Shown: positions 29,872 to 38,168 of the stretch, piece after piece
How positions within the stretch are numbered: position 1 is the stretch's first letter
Layout: each line of letters begins with the position of its first letter
Origin: Hylemonella gracilis ATCC 19624
Lineage (GTDB): Bacteria > Pseudomonadota > Gammaproteobacteria > Burkholderiales > Burkholderiaceae_C
Reading direction: 5' to 3'
Assembly: GCF_000211835.1 (NCBI RefSeq)
Contig: NZ_AEGR01000060.1
Span: 1 to 64,000, forward strand
Length of the DNA: 64,000 nt
Notes under the pieces: model-generated
Databases searched by the model: none
Seen by the model: the letters and a program-made list of their open reading frames with translations, nothing else
Told to the model about the DNA's origin: nothing
Position numbers and translations under genes: made by a program

Positions 29872-31068
29872 TCAGTGCGCGCCGACCACCACCGGAATTT
29901 CCGTGGCCGGTGGCGTGTTGCGGCTACGGCCGCAGCGCACGATGCCGTCGATCATCACCATGCCGATGCCGGGGATGTCGCCGAGCTGCACGCTTTCGAG
30001 CAGGGTCTTGCCAGCGGTGTGTTGCGCGCGGTCCATGAACACGAAATCGGCCGCGCGGCCGACTTCGACCAGGCCGCAGTTCAACTGGCGCATGCGCGCC
30101 GTGTTGCCAGTGGCGAAGCCGAACACCACCTCGGCCGGGATATTGGCGAAGCTGGAGATCAGCGCGATCATTCGCAGCATGCCCAACGGCTGCACACCCG
30201 AGCCCGCCGGGCCGTCGGTGCCCAGGATCACGCGGTGCGGGCATTTGAGCTCGATGGCCGCGCGCGCGGCTTCGATCGCGATCTTCTCGTTGCCGTTGTG
30301 CACGATCTCGATGGCGCGGGTGGACTTTTCGCACAGTTCGCACACGTGCTTCCACGGCAGCGAGGTGTGGCCACCGTTGATGTGGCCGATGACGTCGGCG
30401 TCCGCTTCCAGCACCACATCCTTGTCGATCAGGCCCGAGCCGGGAATCGACGGGCCACCTGTGTGGATGGTGCTCTGGATGCCGTGCTTGCGGGCCCAGG
30501 CGACCATTTGCTTGGCTTCCTCGCCGGCCTTGACCGAGCCCAGGCCCACTTCGCCCAGCAGCTTCACGCCGGCGTCGGCCAGGTCCTTGAAATCCTGCTC
30601 GGTCATGCCTTTTTCGATGACTGGCGCACCGGCGATCACCTTCACGCCGCCGGGGCGGAAGTTGTCGAAGGCGCGCTGCGCGGTGATGGCCAGTGCCTTC
30701 AGGCCGACGATGTCCTTGGGGCGGCCGGGCAGGTGCACTTCGCCGGCGGAGATCATGGTGGTCACGCCGCCGTTCATGGTGGAGTCGATCCAGCCGATCT
30801 GGTTTTGCCGTGGTGTCCAGTCGCCGAAGACGGGGTGCACGTGGCTGTCGATCAGGCCGGGCGCCAGGCAGGTGCCGCGCGCGTCCACCACCGTGGTCGC
30901 GCCCTCGGTGTCGCAATCCTTGGCTTTGCCGACGGCGGTGATCAGGCCGTCATGCACCACGATGGTGTCGGCATCGAGGATGGGGCGGTCGATGTCGCCC
31001 GACAGCAACAGGCCAATGTTGCGGATGACGACCTTGCCCGATTTGCCGGTGGCTGCAGCTTCTGCCAT
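29872..31068 (-). CDS. ena: Enamidase (1,4,5,6-tetrahydro-6-oxonicotinate hydrolase)
   Basis: Metal-dependent amidohydrolase of 398 residues, close in length to the enamidase of Eubacterium barkeri, which opens tetrahydro-6-oxonicotinate to 2-formylglutarate and ammonia. The HxH motif is His76/His78 in LIDSHVHPVFGDW; further likely ligands are Lys180 or a nearby acid, His202 (TIHTGG), His229 (VIGHINGG) and Asp285 (LGTDGPAG), consistent with a two-metal site. There is no signal peptide. The start at 31068 follows aggag. It is the last gene of a minus-strand unit with a TetR regulator and ferredoxin-NADP reductase, divergent from the 6-hydroxynicotinate reductase gene, which supports this specific function over a generic imidazolonepropionase-like hydrolase. 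Confidence 0.85.
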   Translation of the reverse strand: MAEAAATGKSGKVVIRNIGLLLSGDIDRPILDADTIVVHDGLITAVGKAKDCDTEGATTVVDARGTCLAPGLIDSHVHPVFGDWTPRQNQIGWIDSTMNGGVTTMISAGEVHLPGRPKDIVGLKALAITAQRAFDNFRPGGVKVIAGAPVIEKGMTEQDFKDLADAGVKLLGEVGLGSVKAGEEAKQMVAWARKHGIQSTIHTGGPSIPGSGLIDKDVVLEADADVIGHINGGHTSLPWKHVCELCEKSTRAIEIVHNGNEKIAIEAARAAIELKCPHRVILGTDGPAGSGVQPLGMLRMIALISSFANIPAEVVFGFATGNTARMRQLNCGLVEVGRAADFVFMDRAQHTAGKTLLESVQLGDIPGIGMVMIDGIVRCGRSRNTPPATEIPVVVGAH

Positions 31069-31123
31069 GGGAACTCCTGGTTTCGTGGGGGACTGGTAGC
31101 GGACAGTCGCTGGCGCACGGAGG

Positions 31124-31828
31124 CTAAGCAGCAGCTCGACCGGTCGAATGGACCTTGCGCAGCACGGTGTCCAGGACGAAGGCCTTCCAATGCGCGACCG
31201 CCTCGGGCAAGGCAATGTCCTCGCCCAGGAAGCTGCTCAGCGTGTAACGGTTGGACATGTGGAAATAGCCGCTTGCGGCGATCAGCAGGTACAGGTCGCG
31301 CGCCGAGACATCCTTGCGGAAGATGCCCCGCGTGGCGCCGTTTTCAAGGATCTGCGCCAGCAGCGAGATCAGCTGCGACGAGTACTCGCGCGCCCGGCTC
31401 GATTTGCCGATGTGCTTGCCCTTGTGCAGGTTCTCGGTGTTGAGCAGGGTGACGAACTCCGGATGCGCGCGGTAGTAGTCCATCACGAAGTGCGTCATCC
31501 GGGTGAGCGCTTCCACCGGCTGGTCGACGTCGAGGTCCAGTTCGGCCTCGGCCTCGTTCATGCGGCGGTAGATTTCCTCGATGACCTGGATGTACAAGCC
31601 TTCCTTGCTGCCGAAGTAGTAATAGATCATCCGGTCGTACGACTTCGCCAGGCGCGAGATTTTCTCGACGCTGCCGCCGTCGTAACCGTGCTTGGAGAAG
31701 ACCTTGATTGCCGCGCGCAGGATGCTGTCACGGGTGTTCTGCGCGTTCTGCTCGCGCACGCCCGTGCCGCGGCGCGCGGCGACGGGGGTCTTGGGCTTGC
31801 GCGCCGAGGTGGTTTTGGACGTGGCCAT
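31124..31828 (-). CDS. TetR/AcrR-family regulator of the nicotinate cluster
   Basis: The 234-residue protein has a basic Ala/Lys/Thr-rich leader, then the helix-turn-helix from about residue 27: NTRDSILRAAIKVFSKHGYDGGSVEKIS...YYYFGSKEGLY. The C-terminal ligand domain is of the TetR_C type with VMDYYRAHPEF and a long Ser/Arg-rich helix. It lies between the ferredoxin reductase and enamidase genes. A GTG at 31846 overlaps the reductase stop as GTGA and could be the start instead of ATG 31828. It most likely represses both arms of the cluster through the divergent region near 32.7 kb, with a pathway intermediate as inducer; this is inferred. Confidence 0.85.
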   Translation of the reverse strand: MATSKTTSARKPKTPVAARRGTGVREQNAQNTRDSILRAAIKVFSKHGYDGGSVEKISRLAKSYDRMIYYYFGSKEGLYIQVIEEIYRRMNEAEAELDLDVDQPVEALTRMTHFVMDYYRAHPEFVTLLNTENLHKGKHIGKSSRAREYSSQLISLLAQILENGATRGIFRKDVSARDLYLLIAASGYFHMSNRYTLSSFLGEDIALPEAVAHWKAFVLDTVLRKVHSTGRAAA

Positions 31829-31842
31829 CGACGGGCGTTCCG

Positions 31843-32616
31843 TCACTTCTCGACGAAGGCGCGCTCGATCACGAAGTCACCGGGCGTGGTGGTGTTGCCT
31901 TCGACGAAGCCGCGCTCTTCCAGCATGGCCTTCAGGTCGGTCAGCATGCCCGGGCTGCCGCAGATCATCACGCGGTCGTCCTCTCGCTTGAGTGGCGGCA
32001 GGCTCAGGTCGGAGAACAGCTTGCCGGACGTGATGAGGTCGGTGACCCGGCCCATGTTGCGGTAGGGCTCGCGCGTGACGGTGGGGTAATACAGCAGCTT
32101 CTGGCGGACCATTTCGCCCAGGAACTCGTGCTGCGGCAAATGGTCCGTCATGAGGTCGTGGTAGGCCAGTTCGTCCACCTGGCGCACGCCATGCACCAGG
32201 ATGACTTGTTCGAAGCGTTCGTAGGTCTCGGGGTCGCGGACGACGCTCAGGAAGGGCGCCAGCCCAGTTCCGGTGGACAGCATGTACAGGCGCTTGCCAG
32301 GCAGCAGGTAGTCGATCAGCAGCGTGCCGGTCGGCTTCTTGCCGACGATGAGGGTGTCGCCCACCTTGATGTGCTGCAGCCGCGAGGTGAGCGGGCCTTC
32401 CTCCACCTTGATGCTGAGGAACTCAAGGTGTTCCTCGTAGTTGGCGCTGGCGATGCTGTAGGCGCGCAGCAGCGGCTTGTCGTTGACGCGCAGGCCAATC
32501 ATGGTGAAGTGACCATTGGAGAAGCGCAGCGCCGGGTCGCGCGTGGTGGTGAAGGAAAACAGTCTGTCGGTCCAGTGGTGCACGCTCAGCACGCGCTCCT
32601 CATTGAATGCGCTCAT
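31843..32616 (-). CDS. fpr: Ferredoxin--NADP+ reductase
   Basis: Flavoprotein of 257 residues that moves electrons between NADPH and ferredoxin or flavodoxin. The FAD motif is LLRAYSIASANYEEHLEF, the pyrophosphate/NADP motif MLSTGTGLAPFLSVV, and the C-terminus IERAFVEK is the usual end of the bacterial Fpr group. It is the first gene of the minus-strand arm, directly opposite 6-hydroxynicotinate reductase, whose studied relative is a ferredoxin-dependent flavin/iron-sulfur enzyme. So it probably feeds that enzyme. No ferredoxin gene is present in the window; one encoded elsewhere must be used. Confidence 0.92.
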   Translation of the reverse strand: MSAFNEERVLSVHHWTDRLFSFTTTRDPALRFSNGHFTMIGLRVNDKPLLRAYSIASANYEEHLEFLSIKVEEGPLTSRLQHIKVGDTLIVGKKPTGTLLIDYLLPGKRLYMLSTGTGLAPFLSVVRDPETYERFEQVILVHGVRQVDELAYHDLMTDHLPQHEFLGEMVRQKLLYYPTVTREPYRNMGRVTDLITSGKLFSDLSLPPLKREDDRVMICGSPGMLTDLKAMLEERGFVEGNTTTPGDFVIERAFVEK

Positions 32617-32845
32617 GGGTTCAGTTTGAAGTTTTCAAGGATGGATGAATCGGGATGCCTTGTTTTGGGGCTGCGCGGCGCGCCAAAAGCGGGCGTGAAA
32701 ACAGAGTTGCATGCGAGCATTGGATGCGCTACATTGAAAAACAAATGTAGTGAACACAACATTTTTATTTGGCAAATGCTACACAGAATGAAGCGGTCGC
32801 ACAAGCTCGGAATTCGAGCGGCGACCGTCTCGCGGAACCGCTGAA
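32617..32845. promoter_or_regulatory. Divergent control region of the nicotinate cluster
   Basis: The 229 bases between fpr and the reductase gene include the most AT-rich patch of the neighbourhood (about 32730-32785). It holds an inverted repeat ctacatt (32729-32735) / aatgtag (32744-32750) with an eight-base spacer of mostly A, and a related element caaatgctac at 32773-32782. Both arms of the cluster must start here. The repeat is a plausible TetR operator; promoter boxes cannot be placed with confidence. Confidence 0.6.
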
Positions 32846-34516
32846 ATGACCGAACACACCAAGACGGACGGGCTTCCCGACGCCGATTCTTCCACACTGC
32901 CGCAGGCGCTCGGGCATGCCCGGCCTCGCAGCGAGCGCATGGGCGGCGACAAGGTCGAGTGCAACGCCTGTCCGGTGCTTTGCCAGATTTCCGACGGTCG
33001 TTGCGGGGCCTGTGACCGCTATGCGAACCAGGGTGGCGTGCTGGTGCGAGTGGACCCGGTCGTGGTGCTGCGGCGCACGCTGGCGCGGGAGGACGCGAGT
33101 CTGGTGCCCTTCGCTGGACGCAGCCGGGGTGAACTGGCGGCCCGGGAGGCCGAGCCGCGGACGGCGGCGTCTGGCGAGCCCGTGACGGCGGTTGACGTGG
33201 CTGATGCCGTGACACCCGCGTGGAATGGCGACTTGTTGCGGGCGGAGGATGTCTTCGTCACTGGCGTCGGGTCTTCCACCACTTATCCCGACTACAAGCC
33301 GGCGCCCTTCATCGTGTCATCCAAGGTCCGTGACGTGGACATGGTGACCGTGGTCACCGAGGGCATCTTCAGCTACTGCAGTTTCAAGGTGAAGATCGAT
33401 ACCGACCGCTTTCTCGGCGCCGAGCAGGCCAATGTGCGCTGCAAGGGCGAGGTGGTCGGCCACGTGACCACCGCCGAATACGGCTCGCAGATGCTGTCGC
33501 TGGGCGGCGTCCATCACCTGACCGGTGGCAGCAAGAAGGAAGGTCGCATCACCGCCGAGGTGATGCGGGAGCTGGGCAACCGCCAGGCGGTGGAGTTGAC
33601 CATCGACGGTGGCGCGCAGCTCGTCATCGAAGCGGGCAAGGCGCCCATCGTCAACGGCGTGCAGGAGCAACGCATGCGCGTGGGCTGCGGCTCGGCGGCG
33701 GTCGGCATCTTCGCGCAGCAGTTCGCGGGCCTCGCGGACGAAGTGGTGGTGGTGGACGACCACATCACCGGCGTGCTGACGGAGCACCAGGCGGGTCGCT
33801 GCCTGGACATGCCGCGCTCGGGCATCCAGATGCGCGGTCGCAAATCGACGCCGGGCCGCTATTTCCAGGTGGCCAATCCGGGCACGGGCTGGGGTGGCAC
33901 CGACATCGCTGATCCGCTGTCCATCATCGAAGGCTGGGACGAGGGCGTCGCGCGGCCAGGCCTGCGGTTGCTGATGACATCAACCACCGGCGAGCATGCC
34001 TCGTGGTACGTGCTCGACGATGCGCTCAGGCCGGTGGAGCAGGCCATGCCACCCGAGGTGCGAGCCATCGTGGAGCGCATCGGCGCGAACTGCGAGCCAT
34101 CGTTGTGCACGGTGCTGTTCCTGGGCGGCGCGGGCGGCTCCTTGCGGGCCGGCGTGACCGAGAACCCGGTGCTGCTCACGCGTGCCATCAAGCGGGCTCT
34201 GGTCAACGTCACCTGTGGCGGCGCGCCGGCTTATGTGTGGCCCGGCGGCGGCATCACGGTGATGGTCGACGTGACGCGGATGCCGGCCAACAGCTTCGGC
34301 ACCGTGCCCACGCCGGCCATCGTCGCGCCCATCGAATTCAGCATGCGGCTGGCCGACTACCAGGCCCTCGGTGGCCACATGGATTACGTGCGCGATCTGC
34401 GCGAGGTGCTGCGCAGCGGCGCGTGGCACAACGATGGCGCGCCCATGTCGCTGCAATGGGCGCCTGGCGGCGGAGGCAACCCCTGGCCGCTGGTCAACGG
34501 TCCTCAATTGGGCTGA
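32846..34516 (+). CDS. hnr: 6-hydroxynicotinate reductase
   Basis: The 556-residue iron-sulfur protein is called from its match in character to 6-hydroxynicotinate reductase of Eubacterium barkeri, which reduces 6-hydroxynicotinate to 1,4,5,6-tetrahydro-6-oxonicotinate with reduced ferredoxin and carries a covalent flavin. An N-terminal cluster motif VECNACPVLCQISDGRCGAC gives C39, C42, C46, C53 and C56. The remainder is rich in Gly loops (FVTGVGSSTTYPDYKPAPF, LGGVHHLTGGSKKEG, VWPGGGITVMVDV). Enamidase, which uses the product, is encoded opposite, and nicotinate dehydrogenase, which makes the substrate, is encoded at the end of the same strand run. A ring-opening barbiturase-type hydrolase was considered and dropped because of the Cys motif. 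Confidence 0.82.
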   Translation: MTEHTKTDGLPDADSSTLPQALGHARPRSERMGGDKVECNACPVLCQISDGRCGACDRYANQGGVLVRVDPVVVLRRTLAREDASLVPFAGRSRGELAAREAEPRTAASGEPVTAVDVADAVTPAWNGDLLRAEDVFVTGVGSSTTYPDYKPAPFIVSSKVRDVDMVTVVTEGIFSYCSFKVKIDTDRFLGAEQANVRCKGEVVGHVTTAEYGSQMLSLGGVHHLTGGSKKEGRITAEVMRELGNRQAVELTIDGGAQLVIEAGKAPIVNGVQEQRMRVGCGSAAVGIFAQQFAGLADEVVVVDDHITGVLTEHQAGRCLDMPRSGIQMRGRKSTPGRYFQVANPGTGWGGTDIADPLSIIEGWDEGVARPGLRLLMTSTTGEHASWYVLDDALRPVEQAMPPEVRAIVERIGANCEPSLCTVLFLGGAGGSLRAGVTENPVLLTRAIKRALVNVTCGGAPAYVWPGGGITVMVDVTRMPANSFGTVPTPAIVAPIEFSMRLADYQALGGHMDYVRDLREVLRSGAWHNDGAPMSLQWAPGGGGNPWPLVNGPQLG

Positions 34517-34531
34517 ACGGGAGCGACCACC

Positions 34532-35497
34532 ATGCCCGCGCAGCGCTCACTTCTGTCTGACGGGCGCTGGCATTTTCAGCATGGTCCGATCGACATCGTG
34601 ATTGGCGCGCAAGCCCGCGATGCATGGGGCGAGCGCGCCGTTGCCGACGCGCACGAGGCGGCCTGGCGGCGCTTCGTGCCGCTGCTGGATGAATTGGTGG
34701 GTGAACTGCCCCTGCTCCGACGGCCGATCGAAGTCGATGCGGAACCGCAAGCCTGTCCCATGGCGGGCATCGTCGCGCGTCGCATGTGGCATGCCTGCGC
34801 GCCGTTTCGCGCCCCCTTCATCACGCCCATGGCCGCGGTGGCCGGCGCGGTGGCGCAGGAACTGATCGCCTGCTACCAGCGTGAAGGCATCGCGCGCGCC
34901 TGGGTCAATAACGGCGGTGACATCGCGCTGCATCTGGCCCCGGGCGCCTCGGCGCGCATCGGCTTGTATGCGGATATCGCTCGCCTGACGGCGCGTGAAG
35001 CCTTGCGCGGCGTGTCCGTGGACGGCCAGTTCGAGGTGACGCACGCCATGCCGGTGCGCGGCGTGGCGACGAGCGGCTGGCGCGGTCGCAGCTTCTCGCT
35101 GGGCATCGCCGACAGCGTGACGGTGCTGGCCGACACGGCCGCCGCCGCCGACGCGGCCGCCACCGTCATCGCCAATGCGGTGGACGTGGACGACGCGGCC
35201 ATCGTGCGACAGCCCGCGAACGAGCTTCGCGACGACAGTGATCTCGGCGCGATGCCCGTCACGGTGGACGTGCCGCCGCTGGCGCCGCGGCGCGTGACCG
35301 AGGCGCTGGCGGCCGGGCTGCGTCGCGCCGGTGCGCTCCAGGCGGCAGGGCGGATCGCCGGCGCGATCCTGGTGTGCCAGGGCCAGGTGCGCGTGACGGA
35401 AGGTGGACTTGGCGGCACGGCACCGGGTGTCTCGGCGCTGGTTCTGGGTGCTGAAGCTGGCTCGGTATTTGCTAGAACTGGTTCAGTGTTTGCTTAA
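34532..35497 (+). CDS. UPF0280 / ApbE-like family protein
   Basis: The 321-residue protein belongs to UPF0280, which shares the fold of the flavin transferase ApbE. Visible blocks are PMAAVAGAVAQELIACYQREG, AWVNNGGDIALHL, GVATSGWRGRSFSLGIADSVTVLA and ADAAATVIANAVDVDD, the order seen in ApbE-type proteins (a Gly-Asp loop and an Asp/Thr metal site). It begins 15 bases after the 6-hydroxynicotinate reductase stop. Since the studied reductase has covalently bound flavin, a role in flavin attachment or insertion is attractive, but it is inference from context; UPF0280 proteins have no proven activity that I know of. Confidence 0.8.
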   Translation: MPAQRSLLSDGRWHFQHGPIDIVIGAQARDAWGERAVADAHEAAWRRFVPLLDELVGELPLLRRPIEVDAEPQACPMAGIVARRMWHACAPFRAPFITPMAAVAGAVAQELIACYQREGIARAWVNNGGDIALHLAPGASARIGLYADIARLTAREALRGVSVDGQFEVTHAMPVRGVATSGWRGRSFSLGIADSVTVLADTAAAADAAATVIANAVDVDDAAIVRQPANELRDDSDLGAMPVTVDVPPLAPRRVTEALAAGLRRAGALQAAGRIAGAILVCQGQVRVTEGGLGGTAPGVSALVLGAEAGSVFARTGSVFA

Positions 35498-35533
35498 CGA
35501 AATGCATGGAGTTCTTTCCATGGTGCACAACCC

Positions 35534-36178
35534 ATGATCGAGATACGACGCATCGCCACGCAGGTGGAGGAAATCCGCCACGAGTTCGGACCGCCAGCCG
35601 CGCAGCCGCTGCTACGCGGCGCGATCAGCGTCGTGCTCACCAATCCATACGCGGGTCGCTACGAGCCCGACATCCTGCCGATGATGGACGCACTGCAGGA
35701 CGTCGGCGTGGACATGGCGCGCCGCCTGCTCGTGACCATGGCGGTGCCGAAGGAGCGCATCGGCACCTACGGCAAGGGAGCCATCGTCGGTGAGCGGGGT
35801 GAGCTGGAACATGGCGCGCTCTGGCACGTGCCCGGTGGCTACGCCATGCGCGAGCTGCTGGGCTGGAAGGGCGATCGCGCGCAGTACCAGGCGGGCGCCA
35901 TCACCGAGAAGAAGACGGGGCAGCCCGGCAACGCACTGGCCATCGTGCCTTCGACCAAGAAAGTCGGCCCGCCCGGCGTGACGCTGGACGTGCCGCTCAC
36001 CAACATCAATGCGGCTTACGTGCGTGGACAGTTCGATGCGATGGAAGTCCGCGTGCCCGGCTCGCCGCTGCCGGATGAGGTGGTTTACATCCTCGCGATG
36101 ACCACGGGCTATCGCGTGCATGAGCGTGTGGGTGGCTTGCGGGCCGAGAACATCGCGTTATGGGACGGTCAGCGCTGA
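35534..36178 (+). CDS. PF06684 (DUF1185, 'amino acid synthesis') family protein, copy 1
   Basis: A 214-residue cytosolic protein of the family whose first structure, from Bordetella, showed a variant chorismate-mutase-like fold without known activity. Conserved blocks shared with the next gene are NPYAGRY, TYGKGAIVGERGELEHGALWHVP (split by a few substitutions in the second copy), TLDVPLTNINAAYVRGQFDAMEVRV and HERVGGL. The start at 35534 lies 36 bases after the UPF0280 gene. Its position between reductase and transporter genes suggests a role in nicotinate ring catabolism, perhaps after ring opening; this is inferred only. Confidence 0.82.
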   Translation: MIEIRRIATQVEEIRHEFGPPAAQPLLRGAISVVLTNPYAGRYEPDILPMMDALQDVGVDMARRLLVTMAVPKERIGTYGKGAIVGERGELEHGALWHVPGGYAMRELLGWKGDRAQYQAGAITEKKTGQPGNALAIVPSTKKVGPPGVTLDVPLTNINAAYVRGQFDAMEVRVPGSPLPDEVVYILAMTTGYRVHERVGGLRAENIALWDGQR

Positions 36179-36219
36179 GCGCGGACTCGACGACACGGAC
36201 ACAGGAGCAGCAGATTCCA

Positions 36220-36804
36220 ATGAGCGCCAACATTCGCAAGATCGTCGTCCAGGTGGACGAAACCCGCGTCGAAATGGGCAAACCCATCGACCCGCCCACG
36301 CGCCGCGCGCTGGCCATGGCGGTCATCGCCAATCCGTACGCTGGTAGCTACTCCGAAAACCTTGACCAGTTGATTGCCATCGGTGAAGAACTCGGCGGCT
36401 TGCTGGGTGACAAGTGTGTCAAGGCACTCGGCATCGAGCCCGGCCAGGCCCAAAGCTACGGCAAGGCCGCGATCGTGGGCGAGGCCGGTGAACTCGAACA
36501 CGCCGCCGCCATCCTCCATCCCAAGCTGGGCGCGCCGCTGCGCGTGGCGGTCGAAAAGGGAGCGGCGCTCGTGCCGTCCGCCAAGAAGCGTGGTGGCATG
36601 GGCACAGCCATCGACGTGCCGCTGGGCCACAAGGACGCGGCCTTCGTGCGCAGCCATTTCGATGCCATGGAGGCACGCGTGTCGGACGCGCCGCGCGCCA
36701 ACGAAATCGTGGTCGCCGTGGTCGTGACGGACAGCGGCCGGCCGCTGCCGCGCATCGGCGGTCTGCAGGTCCACGAGATCAAGGGGCAGGACGGATTGCG
36801 CTGA
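36220..36804 (+). CDS. PF06684 (DUF1185, 'amino acid synthesis') family protein, copy 2
   Basis: The 194-residue paralogue of the preceding gene keeps NPYAGSY, SYGKAAIVGEAGELEHAAAILHP, AIDVPLGHKDAAFVRSHFDAMEARV and RIGGLQVHEI, at roughly one-third identity by eye. It lacks the extra segment of about 15 residues that copy 1 has in the middle. The start at 36220 follows acaggagcag. Two diverged copies in tandem point to a hetero-oligomer or to two successive reactions. Confidence 0.82.
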   Translation: MSANIRKIVVQVDETRVEMGKPIDPPTRRALAMAVIANPYAGSYSENLDQLIAIGEELGGLLGDKCVKALGIEPGQAQSYGKAAIVGEAGELEHAAAILHPKLGAPLRVAVEKGAALVPSAKKRGGMGTAIDVPLGHKDAAFVRSHFDAMEARVSDAPRANEIVVAVVVTDSGRPLPRIGGLQVHEIKGQDGLR

Positions 36805-36884
36805 GCGCGCCCGTGTCTCCGCCTGTTCCGTCGAACGAATCCTTACACCCCTTCCTCAACCCCAAGCCAGCCAGGAGCCCTTCC

Positions 36885-38096
36885 ATGAACATCAAGAAGC
36901 CTCTGAACCTCGCAGTCCGCTGGGCGGCGCTTGCCGCCGCCACGGCGGCGCTGTCGGCGCATGCCCAGATCAAGATCGGCGAGATCAACAGCTACAAGGC
37001 GCAGCCTGCCTTCCTCGAGCCGTACAAGAAGGGCATGGAGCTGGCCGTCGAGCAGATCAACGCCAAGGGCGGCGTGCTCGGCAAGAAGATCGAGATCATC
37101 AGCCGCGACGACAACGCCAATCCGGGTGACATGGTGCGCGCGGCCGAGGAACTGGTCTCGCGCGAGAAGGTGGACCTTCTCGCAGGCGCCTTCCTCTCGC
37201 ACACCGGCATGGCGCTGGCCGATTTCGCCAAGCAGAAGAAGGTGTTTTATCTCGCGGGCGAGCCGCTGACCGACAAGATGACCTGGCAAGGTGGCAATCA
37301 GTACACCTTCCGCCTGCGTCCCGGTACCTTCATGCAGGCCGCGATGCTCGTGCCGGAGGCGGTGAAGCTCAAGAAGAAGCGCTGGGCCGTTGTCTACCCT
37401 AACTACGAATATGGGCAGTCCGCTGTCGCGGCATTCAAGACCCTGCTGAAGGCCGCGCAGCCCGACGTCGAGTTCATCGCCGAGCAGGCGACGCCGCTGG
37501 GCAAGATCGAGGCCGGTCCGGTGGTGCAGGCCCTGGCTGATGCCAAGCCCGACGCCATCTTCAACGTGCTCTTCGGCGCCGACCTTTCCAAGTTCGTGCG
37601 TGAAGGCAACACCCGCGGCCTGTTCGAAGGCCGGGCGGTGGTGAGCGTGCTGACCGGCGAGCCCGAGTACCTCGACCCGCTGAAGGATGAAGCGCCCAAC
37701 GGCTGGCTGGTCACCGGTTATCCGTGGAACGGCGTGAGCATCCCCGCGCACAAGGCCTTCCTCGACGCCTACCAGGCCAAGTTCAAGGACTATCCGCGCC
37801 TGGGCTCGGTGGTGGGCTACAGCATGATCATGGCGGCCGCGGCCGGCCTTGAAAAGGCCAAGAGCACGGATTCCGACAAGCTCGTCGCAGCCTTCAAGGG
37901 CCTGCAGTTCGACTCGCCGTTCGGCAAGGTCACCTTCCGCCCGGAAGACCACCAGTCCACCATGGGCGCATTCGTCGGCAAGACGAAGAACGAAGGCGGC
38001 AAGGGCGTGATGGTCGACTATGTCTATTACGACGGCGCCGACGCACGCTTCCAGCCGTCGGCCGCCGACGTGAAGAAGTCACGCGCCGCCGACTGA
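36885..38096 (+). CDS. LIV-type ABC transporter, periplasmic binding protein
   Basis: Receptor of 403 residues. The Sec signal MNIKKPLNLAVRWAALAAA ends at SAHAQ, followed by the type-1 binding fold: IKIGEINSYKAQPAFLEPYKKGMELA, KKIEIISRDDNANPGDMVRAAEEL and RWAVVYPNYEYGQSAVAAFK. This family was defined by branched amino acid binding proteins, but many members bind aromatic acids. Encoded between nicotinate-catabolic enzymes and followed by its membrane and ATPase partners, it most likely binds nicotinate or a related pyridine. aggagccc precedes the chosen ATG. Confidence 0.88.
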   Translation: MNIKKPLNLAVRWAALAAATAALSAHAQIKIGEINSYKAQPAFLEPYKKGMELAVEQINAKGGVLGKKIEIISRDDNANPGDMVRAAEELVSREKVDLLAGAFLSHTGMALADFAKQKKVFYLAGEPLTDKMTWQGGNQYTFRLRPGTFMQAAMLVPEAVKLKKKRWAVVYPNYEYGQSAVAAFKTLLKAAQPDVEFIAEQATPLGKIEAGPVVQALADAKPDAIFNVLFGADLSKFVREGNTRGLFEGRAVVSVLTGEPEYLDPLKDEAPNGWLVTGYPWNGVSIPAHKAFLDAYQAKFKDYPRLGSVVGYSMIMAAAAGLEKAKSTDSDKLVAAFKGLQFDSPFGKVTFRPEDHQSTMGAFVGKTKNEGGKGVMVDYVYYDGADARFQPSAADVKKSRAAD

Positions 38097-38168
38097 TCCG
38101 TCCCGCCACCGCCGCGCCCGGGCGCTCCCCGAGCGCGGCGGTGTTCTCCTACGCCCACGGATGCCCGC

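Noticed and set aside
32846-34516. Reading this protein as a barbiturase/cyanuric-acid-type ring-opening amidohydrolase
   Set aside because: The N-terminal CxxCxxxCx6CxxC iron-sulfur motif and the nicotinate-pathway neighbours fit 6-hydroxynicotinate reductase better; hydrolases of that family have no such cluster.
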